Assembly (NCBI RefSeq): GCF_965638725.1
Contig: NC_134958.1
Location: 14,635,464 to 14,699,463 of the forward strand
Direction of reading: 5' to 3'
DNA from: Aptenodytes patagonicus
Taxonomy: Eukaryota > Chordata > Aves > Sphenisciformes > Spheniscidae
DNA: 64,000 bases
Below are positions 35,301 through 47,300 of the stretch, one piece after another (the first letter of the stretch is position 1; each line of letters starts with the position of its first letter). The position numbers and the translations under genes were made by a program. The notes under the pieces are model-generated. The model saw only the letters and a list, made by a program, of their open reading frames with translations, was not told the origin of the DNA and did no database searches.

Positions 35301-38300
35301 GTCATGCAAATGCTACGGCTTAGTATTACTTTTTAAGAAGCAGAAAAAACTGTTAGCTCACAAAAGGCATTAGCACAATGTTGCGAGAGGGTCTGCAGCC
35401 CATAAACTGTAAGTGGTGAGCAAAACTCAGCCTGAAGTTGCTTTAAACCTTCTGTACTCAGTCTTAAAATAACCATGGCTTTTTGTCAGACAGATACTAA
35501 ACCACGGAAAACTGCACTTAGCAATGTGCTGCATGTTTCATAATTATTATGGAAAGTAATGTGTGTTCTGAGCTATTGCTTCATTACAGGGAATTACTCA
35601 TGCGCCACTTGTATGCATGGTCAGTACCACAGGGTGTAAACAAGGAATGTATTACTGGTGTGGGAAAGCATAGAGCTATAGGCTAGGGCAGTATATTACA
35701 TTTATACATGTAATATGGTGGTGATACCTTGTATTTCAAGCCCAGTGTTGCTGCATTGAAAGCACTCTGCCATTCCCAGTTGTAAAGCACAGATGGGCTG
35801 TCCCAAAATTCCTGCTTGTGGCAGCCTCACGTGTTGAACCAAATCACATCAGCACGCCGAAGGGCCGAGTTCCCCATTACTGTCGTTGGTGCAGCCCCTG
35901 CTCCACCATTTGTTACTGGTGTAGCACACAGTAATTGTACCTTGTCTGACACCCTTGGCCAACCCCTGAGATCCCTGTTCCCATGACCAGGCTTCACCTT
36001 TCTTACAACACTTCTATAAGACTTTAAATTCCTCCTGTCAATGATTTTAAAATAAAATAGAGTCATAAGGGCTGGGTTCTGCTCTCTCTTGGGTAGTTTT
36101 GCCAGTGCAATTTCATCTTCTCCAAGGCTATTTCTCACTCTTGTTGCAGACCGTGGAGAGGGAGCAGGAGACAGGGGTTAGGGATGCTGGCACTGCTTAC
36201 TGGGGTGAACTGGGACACACAAGGTGTGGAAAGGTTAATCAGGTGTGTTTTAAACAGAGAGAACCAGACCTTCGCACGGGCAGCAAATGCCACTCAGTAC
36301 TACTACAGAACCAACCGATGATGAAACGTGGCCCCTGTGCAGGGCACCCTGGACAGATTTCAGCCGGGGCAGCGATCTCTGTTCCCTTCCTGGCTCAGAA
36401 CAACCTGCATCAGGAAACAGAGAAGGAATTGTATCTGTGGCCTCCTTCCCTTCCTTCCCAATCCCCATGGTGTTTCCTCCTTGTTATTTTACATTTGCAA
36501 GGAGTTAATTAGGGAGGAAGCCGTTTTCTCTTCCCCAGCACCGCATGAGCGGTGAGAAAGCATCACTAGTAGGCTCAGTCCTGTTGTATCTTGGAAACGT
36601 TTGAAACAGTTGTAGAGGCATGTTTTGATCTTCTCTCTTTGTCCCTGCCCTGTCCTGGGATGTGAAAGCAATAAACATGTCAGAGCAAAAGCATGGTAAG
36701 CAAAGCTGAGTATGAACAGGCTCCCAAGTAAGCGTAGGACACCTCAGCCTGCTCCAGACACCGTAAGGCTGCTCTGAAGCAACCAAGAGCAGATGGAGTT
36801 GTCTTACGGCGCAAAATACATTTACAAAACACTCCTCATGGCAGCACCCTGACTGGCTGAATGACGCTGCAGACTCCCGCAGGAGCTCCCATTCCTTGGG
36901 ATGAAGCTGCCCATGCAAAGAGCTTCCTATGCAGCGAATGCAGCTGTTTGTTCTTGAGATGCAGCGTGGAGGCTGAGGAGTCCTGGGTGAGTCCATAACG
37001 ATGTGTTGCAGCTGGGCCAGGTCAGGGGGGTCATAATTAACCAAAGAAAGTTTTAGGGTGTCATTTCCTGCTAAAGGAGAAATGCCAATAACACATCCTC
37101 CCGTTGTTGCATGCAGGGGCCATGCTCCTGGGACTGACTTTCTTTGATTGGAGTTCCTGCCATGATCAAGTGCTCCTGCAGGTTTCTCTTCCCTGGAGGT
37201 TTTCTGGTCTTTGACCGCGGGAAGTCTGTAACCCGATGGTTCACAATGGTGGGGCTTAGGCAGTGCAAAAGGCCAGAAGCAACTGGCTGCATCTGACGAG
37301 GATATCCTTGGGAAAACACCTCCGTTTGTGCAACACTTACTCCAAACACTGGTGCTGCACTATGGTCAAAGTCGCCCTTTGGGCTGGCTGCCTGGACTCC
37401 CCGGAGCGTCTCCAGGAAGGTCAGAGAGGTGGCGTGAGCACAGAGGGGGGAGCACAGTCCGAGACCACATACGTGCCTATTCCTGGTGTGCTCTGGTTCT
37501 CTGGAGAAGGCATTTCTCTGTCTCAGCATCTGTGCAGTCCCTGAGCTCCTCACTATCAGACACCCATTGGGTTCACCACCCGTCTGCACTTTGTGATGGG
37601 ATCTCTTTAGCTTTTTGCTTTCTTAATGATCACTCCATGCTGGCTAGTTCTCTTTTGTCTGGGAGTTTAGAGCTCAAAATATCCATAAAAACAATTTCTT
37701 TAGAGAAGACCTGTTTCTTCCTGGAAAATTTTGCAAACCCTCTCCCATGCCCAGGTTCTTCAGTGTGAGTCTGTGCTAGATGCAGATAGCTTCATGGTGA
37801 CAACTTTGTCTCTCCCTGCCAGAAAGGCGTGTTTCGGCTCATGAACGAGGACTATTTCATTGAACCAGTGTCCACCAGCTTTCAAGAGGATGGAGCGGCG
37901 CAGCCCCACAGGATATACAAGCGCCAGGTGCCCGAGCATGGGGCAGAGCAAGGCGGGAGGCCACCAGCTCCACGGGAAACCTGTGGCATGCAAGGTATGG
38001 TCCCCTTTCTCTTGCATTTTGTGATGAGCCAGTAGCTCATCCAGGGATTGGCATCTTTAGTTCTGTAAGTTTGAAGCACACGGTAGAAAGATAAAGGGAG
38101 CAGTGCCGATCCTTAGCCCCCTGCGTTGCCTCTGCAGACTCGTTAGTTTTAAACCCCGGCATTCAGCTCCCATCTGAAGCTCCCGGCATCCATCAATGAC
38201 ACCAATTGCTCTTAGTTTGAGTTTTGCAAGTTGGGCTGGAGGTTCCTCTTGCCACGTAGGCTGGCAACAAAGAAAACCTTCGGACCAAAAAACTGAACCA

Positions 38301-41300
38301 GCAGCGGGAGGGGATGGACCGTGGGCTGTGGGGCGTCCTGCTGCAGGGTGGCATTTGGCATGGAAGATGCGCAGTCAGCAGTGCCGCGATGCCGCTGGTG
38401 GGTGGTGGGTGGGTGTCTGATGGCCTGGAGCTGCTTGCTGGGAGAAGCCCTGTGGCCCCAGGGGTGCCCACACAACCATTCCCACAAGCATTTTTATTAC
38501 GGGAAGGCTCGTTCAAATTGCTAGTCAGGAGAGCTCACTTGCTGAGCGCCAGGCAGTGGGTTTGCGGCATTAATGACTGGAGCCCACAGGTCACAGGAAT
38601 TGCTGCAGAGCGCAGGGTTGTTTTTTTTTCTCCTGCCAATTTTTCTGTATTTGCTTATGTTTCTCACATACATGACTCAATGCGTGCTGAACCTCAGGCC
38701 TCTCACCCTCATCTTTTCCTCCCGGCCCTGTTGCAAGCAACCCATGATGTGGAGACTGAGTATTTGTTTTTATTTCCTTGCAAATATCGGTTTCTGACCT
38801 GCTGGGGCATTGGACTTTTGGAGTGAAACCCCATCGCTGCCCTGGGAGTCTCTCTGCTGCGGGGCAGAAAGTGCATGTCAGTTCCTTCTCCTCTGTCTAG
38901 AGCAGATGGGTTGGATAAACTTCCAAAACGCAAGATTTCCCCAGGCTTGGGGAAGAGTGGCTGGAAAGCTGCCTGTCGGAAAAGGACCTGGGGGTGTTGG
39001 TCGACAGCCGGCTGAACATGAGCCGGCAGTGTGCCCAGGCGGCCAAGAAGGCCAATGGCATCCTGGCCTGTATCAGAAATAGTCTGGCCAGCAGGAGGAG
39101 GGAAGTGATCGTGCCCCTGTACTCGGCCCTGGTGAGGCCGCACCTCGAATACTGTGTTCAGTTTTGGGCCCCTCACTACAAGAAGGACGTTGAGGTGCTG
39201 GAGCGTGTCCAGAGAAGGGCAACGAGGCTGGTGAGGGGTCTGGAGAACAAGTGTTATGAGGAGCGGCTGAGGGAACTGGGACTGTTCAGCCTGGAGAAAA
39301 GGAGGCTGAGGGGAGACCTCATTGCTCTCTACAACTACTGAAAGGAGGTTGTAGCGAGGTGGGTGTCGGTCTCTTCTCCGAAGTAACAAGCGATAGGACG
39401 AGAGGAAATGGCCTCAAGTTGCGGCAGGGGAGGTTTAGATTGGATGTAAGGAAAAATTTCTTTACTGAAAGAGTGGTGAAACATTGGAACAGGCTGCCCA
39501 GGGAAGTGGTGGAGTCCCCATCCCTGGAGGTATTTAAAAGACGTGTAGATGAGGCGCTTAGGGACATGGTTTAGTGGGCCTGGTGGTGTTGGGTTGACGG
39601 TTGGACTCGATGATCTTAGAGGTCTCTTCCAACCTCAATGATTCTATGATTCTATGATTCTATGATTCTATGATTTCAAGTAATGAGGAATTCAGTGCAT
39701 TCCCAGCAGCTCATGGGTGCTTTACTCCTCGTCTGCATCAGTGAAGCTGCATCTTCCAGGCAGTGCGTCGTTTTGCATATTTCCTAGAGCTCTCTGCTTT
39801 CAGAAACTGTTTTTTTTTCTATAATCAGGTTATCTTCAGGCATTCTTCTGTTAATCTAAATTAATTATTTAATCTATGGTAATAATCATAATGGCTCCTT
39901 CTAGACTTTGAAGTCTGTTCATTGTAAATGGATTTCACTGGGTGTAATATGGCCCGTGTGTAATGCATGTGGATCTCTACTGCAATCTGGGCTGGCAAAG
40001 TGGATGTGATGTGTATGCCCTGGAAAGGAAACCAAAAGCCTTTCATTTTGTACTGATATATTGCTGGTTTTCTTTGCAAAACACCACACAGCCAGATGGT
40101 CTTAGACTGTGAGGTGTTATTTAGCTTCTGTCAATACATAGCGCAGCCTGTGTGTACAGCTGGGCAAGTGTTTTAAGAGGCATCTCAAAGAGAAAATGCC
40201 ATGCGAGCCCTCCCTGGGATCCCAGGAGCACTCTGCACCCATCCTCTCTGCAGTACCTTCACGTCCCGGCTGGAAGCTTAGCAGCAAAGGCCACAATGGA
40301 AACAAGCTCCAAGGAAGCTGTTGCGATTAAACTGTCACAGTGGTATTAGCAATTCGTCAAATTATCCAGATACTTGGGATTTTTCAGGCTGGGGGATAAA
40401 ACACTCTTTCACAGCTAATGTACAGTATAGTCCATAAAATGTAAAAGTCCATTGTTAACAAAGTAAGGCTGAGCCCTTAGAAACTGGTCATAAAAGCAAT
40501 TCCCACTGTGTGGGATGTGGTTTGTAAAGCCTTTACCCAGCTTGGGGCTGACCCTGACCTTGATCTTGGTGCAGCGTCACAGGAAAAGTCTCCACGTGAG
40601 AATTCCCAGTTGCTGGTGTGCGTGAGGAGCATCCGAGCTCTCCTCCGCCTCCTGTCCCTTTTCAGCCCAGTGAATGTTCCTGTTGTTTCTCCCCGGGAAG
40701 GAGCAGAGTTCAGTCTCCATGTGGCCGAGGAAATCTTTGTGCAGTCCTGCAGTGTCTCGGTCTTGCCCAGGACACTGATGATCTTTGGGATTTGGCTCAA
40801 GACATCAGTCCAGCTTTGGGGGAACAGAGTTTATTGTGTTGGGGAACTGTCTCTCCCTGCAAAATACAGATTTGTGGTGATAATCAGAAACATTGAGCCA
40901 CTGGGGTTGTTTCTCGGCGGTACATGCTCAAGCATCTCTGCAGGGTTGCCTATAAATTCATACGTCAATACAAACCCTAAGCGCTCTGCTCTGAGAGGCT
41001 CCATGTTCCTCGTGGAATATTGTAAACCCTTTTCCGGCCAAAGAAATTACTTCAGTTGCTTTATTTTTTTTTTCTTCTATCATGTTAATGCTGCTGTGCA
41101 ACAGACTGATGTCAGTCTTCACGCCCCAGTGATTTTTTGGAACATACAGCACAGCAAAATAGACATAGGTTATGGGTCTAAGTGTGGAGCCTCCTTCTCA
41201 ACACCAAAAGGTTATTTCTTTGAATTAAAAAAAAAAGGCCTTGATGATATTTTACCACAGTTGCAGACATTTTACCAAAAAAAAAGTCTTTTTTCCCCCT

Positions 41301-44300
41301 TTAATCCCTCAGAATCTCAGGAAAGCCTGGAGAGGTCTGAGAAGCGGAGGGAAAGATGGGAACAGAAGCAGCACAGGAAGAGAAGAATAAAGCAGCGCTC
41401 CATCAGCAAGGAGAAGTGGGTGGAAACGCTAGTGGTGGCAGACACCAAGATGATAGAATACCACGGGAGTGAGAACATAGAGAAGTACGTGCTGACCGTG
41501 ATGAACATGGTGAGTCCTGGTCCTCTCAAAAGCAGAGCTGCCAGGTCCCTGGGGACATGGCTATGAGACATAAAGACCACTGGGCTTGCCAGGACTCATC
41601 CCTGGTGGGACCTCAGCAAAACTCTCACCAGACAGGTTGTTCCCATGTGCATGTTGGCTTTTCTGCATTGCTCAGTGCTCCATCTGCCACGGGAGGACGG
41701 GTCAGTGTGAGCAAGCCCAAGGCCAGAATCTCCGTGCAGGCGGGAGCAGCTCAGCCTGCAGTGGTTTCACTTTTCCCATGGGCTCAAGGGCTGTTCCCTT
41801 CTCCTTCCCACCATGGGAATGGATAATGTGGCCTCCCAGGGAGATAACCCAAAGGCAGGGCTGCTCCTCCTGCACCCCTGTTCCAGGGAAGGGAGGCGGT
41901 GGGTGCTGCCTACCGTCTTGGCACTGCCACCACGGCTCTCCCCAGGCAGGTGTGCAGGCAGCTTGGGCACGGGGACGCAGCTGAAGCTGAAACCACCCCG
42001 AAGGCTGCACGAGGGCCACCCACCACCCTTTGCGTGATAATGAAACCTCCTCACAGGATGAGAGACCCGCAGGGACCTGGGAGCTTTGGCTCAGACTCCC
42101 TCGAAATTAGGGCTGGCCATGCCCACAGAGGGAGCGCTCCGGGGCAGCTACCATCAGACCCAATGCCAGCACTAGCCTGGTTAGCAGGACAGACGTGAAT
42201 GGCTTTCCTGGGAAGGTGCCACTGAAGACAGTTAAGGGAAGGAGCATCAGGTTGTGGTGGTCTCCACTGGGAATCTGGGGGGGGTTTGCTGGTGCCATAA
42301 AACAAGCAGATAAGTCGGCATGAGCTGGTTTAGTCTGTTCACTCTTCTGCTGCTGTGGTAGCACCTATTTGCATTTCAGAAGAGGGCTTTGGTTGATGGC
42401 CAGAAAAGAGGGTGGGATTGGGCAGAGGACCTCACGGTAACATCCCTGGGGTTTTGGGGGTTGGTGAAGGCACCCAGAGGGCACAGGCTTCCTTTGAGAT
42501 GTTAAACACATCTATTAGGAGTGAAAGCAGAGGTGTTCCCCCGGGCGTTTCTGGTTGAGTTTCAACGTGCTGCACAGATTACATCAATATTAAATGGATA
42601 TCATTGCACTCCGAATACTTTAGTCCAGGTCTGCATCTGGTCTTGTCTTTCATTTTGGGGAATTCCCCGACCTGAGAAGTTGTCAACAACCTTCAGTAGC
42701 TTCCCCTAGAGTTCATGTTCCCCTGCAGACGTACTTACCAGCAGCAGTGTCACAGGGCAAGGTCTTTCTTTCGGGCTTTATTTCTTTGGCTTTTGTGCAT
42801 TGCAGGTGGCGGGTCTGTTCCACCACGCCAGCATCGGGAACCCCATCAACATTGCGATAGTGCGACTCATCCTGCTGGAGGACGAAGAGGTAAAAAGAAA
42901 ACAGGGTGACTCACCCTCCCGTCCTGGCAGCCAGGCTGGGATACATGGGGAGCTGGCCTTGAAAGTCTGTAAGCTCTCTCTCGTGCTGTCTTCATGGCCT
43001 GGATGAATTTGTGTAAGACAAACACAGGCGCCCGTGCCTTGCTTCCTTGTCTTCTGCGTGGGCTGCAGCCCTGGTAAAGTCAGGAGGACGGCATGGTCAG
43101 AGGAGCTGCAGAGTCTGATTCTTATAATAATTTATGATAACTCAGAATCACTGCCGGTAGCGGAGGGCTGTGAATCGCTGGTTGTTTGTGCTCCCAGCTG
43201 CAGTGGTGGCTCTCAGGGAGCCTGACGCCGCTCAGACAGGCTCCCCAGCTGCGTCCTTCGCCATCAGCCAGGATGGGATATTTTCCCGCAGTGTTTCTTA
43301 ACCCCCATTACCGGATGATTTAATGTTTTGGTTGAATCACACATGAAAAGAAAGCAGAAAAGGACTATATTCCCACCCAGCCTACAACCTATAAATATGG
43401 AGCAATTCCATCTGGATGGCAGTTACTCCCGATTCCACTCTGATATGTCTGAGATCAGACCCCTGCCCACTGCATCCTAAAAACCAAACAGATCCGGCAG
43501 CAATATGACAGCAGACTTTTAATTATGTTGGCAGGAGGATCTGAAAATCTCCCACCACGCAGACAACACCTTGAAAAGCTTTTGCAAATGGCAGAAGAGC
43601 ATCAACGTTAAAGGAGATTCCCATCCCCTGCATCACGATGTCGCAGTCCTGCTCACAAGGTATTGTGCCCATGTGCTAATTTTATGCTGTAGGTGCTACG
43701 ATGGCAGCTAGAAACACCTCTGTCGGCTGCAGGCAGGTGGGGAGACAGGCAGCCAGAGGAACTTCTCAGTGGGAGCTGTTGAAACCTCACTCTCCATGCC
43801 TGAGCCCTGCCTGGACACCTGCACATAAGATATGTAACGTGAAATCTGAAGATAACCTGATCCTAATGGCTGGAACTGGTCTCAAATCTCAGGTTTAAAC
43901 CTGAGCTCCCAGTTGACTAGCAGTTGAGGTTTCCAAACCAGGTTTTCACCATGGCCCTATTGCCAAGCCCCAGAATGGCTGGATCCTCCCAGGAGATAGT
44001 TGTACACAGGGATTAACTCTCCTTTTTCCCTTGGAGGCTAATGCTGGGGTTGGCAGAGGAGCCTCTGAGAAGGCCCCTGACCTCCCTTGAAGCTCGCAGG
44101 AATTCATGCCTCTGGCCAAGTTTATAGACTTTGCAGTCAAAACGTAGTTTGATGGTTTCAGGCTGCAACAGCTTGGCTGTTAGCAGTATCGTGGTGGTTT
44201 GTGTGATGATTCACAACCCACAACAGTTTTATCTTCTTTAGGAAGTTTGCTGTGTAGCAGAAATAAGGCACTTAAGGCCGTGTACTTCAATGGAGTTGTT

Positions 44301-47300
44301 CTTCCTGGGTGGCTGGAGCTCCTCTGCCCTGGACCACAGCACCCCTGGGATGTGCTTCCCCAAGCAATATAGTAATTGCTTAATTATTCCCAGCATCAGC
44401 TTTATTTATGCAATGGAATAAACGTAGCCAGGCTGGCTAGCAGTTCCCATTAATCAGGCTTAATAATAAGCTGGGGATACCGGGAGAGTAAAGGGGAAAG
44501 TAGAGGTTGTAAATCTTTCTGTTGCGGAAAGACGTTGGATGTCTCCATTCTCGCTTCTGTTTGGCTGGTGTCCGCGTGTCTTCCTCTGTGGGCTGGGACG
44601 TGTCCCGTGCTCCTTCCCATGCCTCGCGTTGGGTCCTGCCACTTTCAAACCCTGTCTTTGCTCTGTGTCTGTGTGTTTGTTGTCTCCATTGCCCAAGGAA
44701 GGACATCTGCGCAGCGATGAACAGACCCTGCGAGACCCTGGGTCTGTCCCATGTGGCGGGGATGTGCCAGCCCCACAGGAGCTGCAACATCAACGAGGAC
44801 ACAGGACTGCCCCTGGCCTTCACTGTGGCTCATGAGCTCGGACACAGGTACCACTGGCTTCCTGCTCCTCTCCTCTGACGTCTGTCCTCTGCACAGCTCA
44901 GTCAGGGCTTGAGAAGGCACGGGTGGAAGTTGGGAGAAGATTGCTGGGCGGTTCCTCATTGGTCCAAACCTTCCTCTGCTTCCAGGGGAATTTACCCTGG
45001 GAGTTTCATTTCAGAGTTAAGTTTTTGGTTGCCCCAGGGTCAATGAAAATCACATAATCCAAGGCAACCTGGACAAATTGCATTTGTATATTATCCTGTG
45101 TTGCTGATGCTGAAGGTTTTGGAGAAGATAGTTGCCCATTAAGAAGTTTTAAAATAGGGTCTCCGTATAGAACCAGTGACAGAAGTTTGCTTGCCCTAAT
45201 TGCAATTAAATTTTGACAAGATCACTTGAACATTATCGTTCATAATAGATATCTTTGTATGGTAAAAACACATACCCAGTAAGTTTAATTAACTTGATCT
45301 TGTTCGATAGTCTCATTACATTTTTATTGGCTAAGTTTTCAGTAAGAAAGCTGAAATAAAAGCATGGGACAAAGTTCAGGGCAGTGTCCCTGGTATCACT
45401 AAAATGTCCCACAGGGCTAGATCCCCCGATGCCTGTTAATGAGCGAGTCCCCGCGGAGCTGGGACAGTTTGCGATGTCCGGCGTCGCGTGTCATTGTGCT
45501 GGAAAGCAGAGAGGCTGCGCGGTTGTAGCGACGTGCGGCTCACCTCTCCTTTGTGGGACTGTGCTCTTACACAGTTTTGGGATTCAGCATGATGGAAGCA
45601 GCAATGACTGTGAGCCAGTTGGGAAAAGACCTTTCATCATGTCTCCACAGCTCCTGTATGACACGTCCCCACTCACCTGGTCCCGCTGCAGCCGGGAGTA
45701 CATCACACGATTCCTCGAGTAAGTCCTCCCTTCCTGCTCTTCCTCACTCGTGGCGCGCTGGGGGTGGCTCAGGGGTTGGGTCTGCAGCCAGGGACTGACC
45801 CAACCAGTTGTGCTCAGAAGTCAGCCCCGGGGCATGTGGGGATGCTTTTATCCCACTCAGTTGCCTCCATCCTTGCTGTGAAGGATGGGAGTTTGAACAC
45901 AAAAGCAGCACGAGCATTTGGGCGGTGGCACAGGGATTGTGGCTTGAACAAATAAGGCCGGAGTGGTTTTCTTCGAGGCTCTGTGCAGTTTTCTTCGGTG
46001 CTCTGCAAGGGGCAGATGATGTTTGCCTGTAGGCAGGAGGCATCGTGTGAGGAAATGAGACCGAGCCAAATTCTTCCATGCATTTGTTTATTTTTAGCAC
46101 CCTATGGCTGATTTTTCAGCCTGTTGTTATTGAGTTCCTAGTAACACGGCCCAGAGATTTACGTTTGTCAGCCAGTGGCTTGCACTGGAGAAACATTTTC
46201 CTTCCTTGCTACAGGAAAGTTAGAAAACAGTGAGAGCATCGGCAAGAAACGGCGACGGGGAGACCTGGGCGAGGGGCCGGCAGTTACATGGCGGGGAGGC
46301 TGCCTGGGGCTGAGCTCCCATTTCTAAATCCCAGCCTGGAACATGTGGGCTTGGCCCCCACGCAGGGCGAATTATTGTTGATTTATGGCTTTCAGTGGAA
46401 TGGAGCTTTCTCGTATCCGCAGCGTTCTTGGCCCTCTGCTTTTAACCTTCACTTTCGGATTAGGAATTTCCTGCTTGCAGTGACCTTGGGCTGCTACGAG
46501 CTGCGACGGGGAAGAAACAGAGCAGCTGGATGCTTCTCCAGTTGGGTTTTGGTCTCTGTGCTCCCCCCAGAAGGGGCAGCTCTTCCTTAAGAGCGGACAG
46601 AGCCCGGCAGGCGTCTTTCACCGGCTGCGACATCCCCCAGGCGAGGGAGAGGCCTGTTGCCAGCACAGACATGAGTGCATTATAATACGATGTTGGCAGG
46701 AGAATGGGAAGGAGTGAGCCAGAAAATGAGACCCTGCTGACCTGGGGTTACTGGGTGTGCTTGGAACAGACCTCATGTTTTAAAAAAAAAAAGCACTCTC
46801 GGATGATGATTATTATTTTACAAAAGATTATTATTTTACAAATGCTGCTGAACATTTAATCATCTGAAAATTATTCCCGTCATCGACAGCGGCACAGCCC
46901 CGGTGCTGCGGTTCAGGCCCTGGGTGCAGCCAGGGCTGGGCGACCCTCTTGGCAAGGCTGTGGGTTGGGGTCCGCTTGGACACCCGGGGGCGATGGAAGA
47001 GGTCACCTCCCTGCTGTGGCGGTGGTGTCCCCCAAGGGAATGAGCATCCCTTGTTCAGGCTAACGAGGGAGGCCGGTGCAGGGTGGGTGGTGATGTTCCT
47101 GTGGCGGAGGGACTGCTCTGCCGCTCCCCGCTCTGGACCCGGACAAGCCCTTTTTGGCGTTCTGTGATTTTCCCCTCTAACCCTCGGAGGAGTTGGAAGA
47201 TGCTGTAAGGCTCTTTGCTCTCCACCCCTCACCGTGATGTGAGCTCTTTCCCAGCCCAGCTGGTGGAATACCCTTGTAAAACAGGGTCCAGTATCTCATG

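Noticed and set aside
38709-39389. Minus-strand open frame of 226 codons in intron 3
   Set aside because: It is the antisense of the CR1 reading frame.
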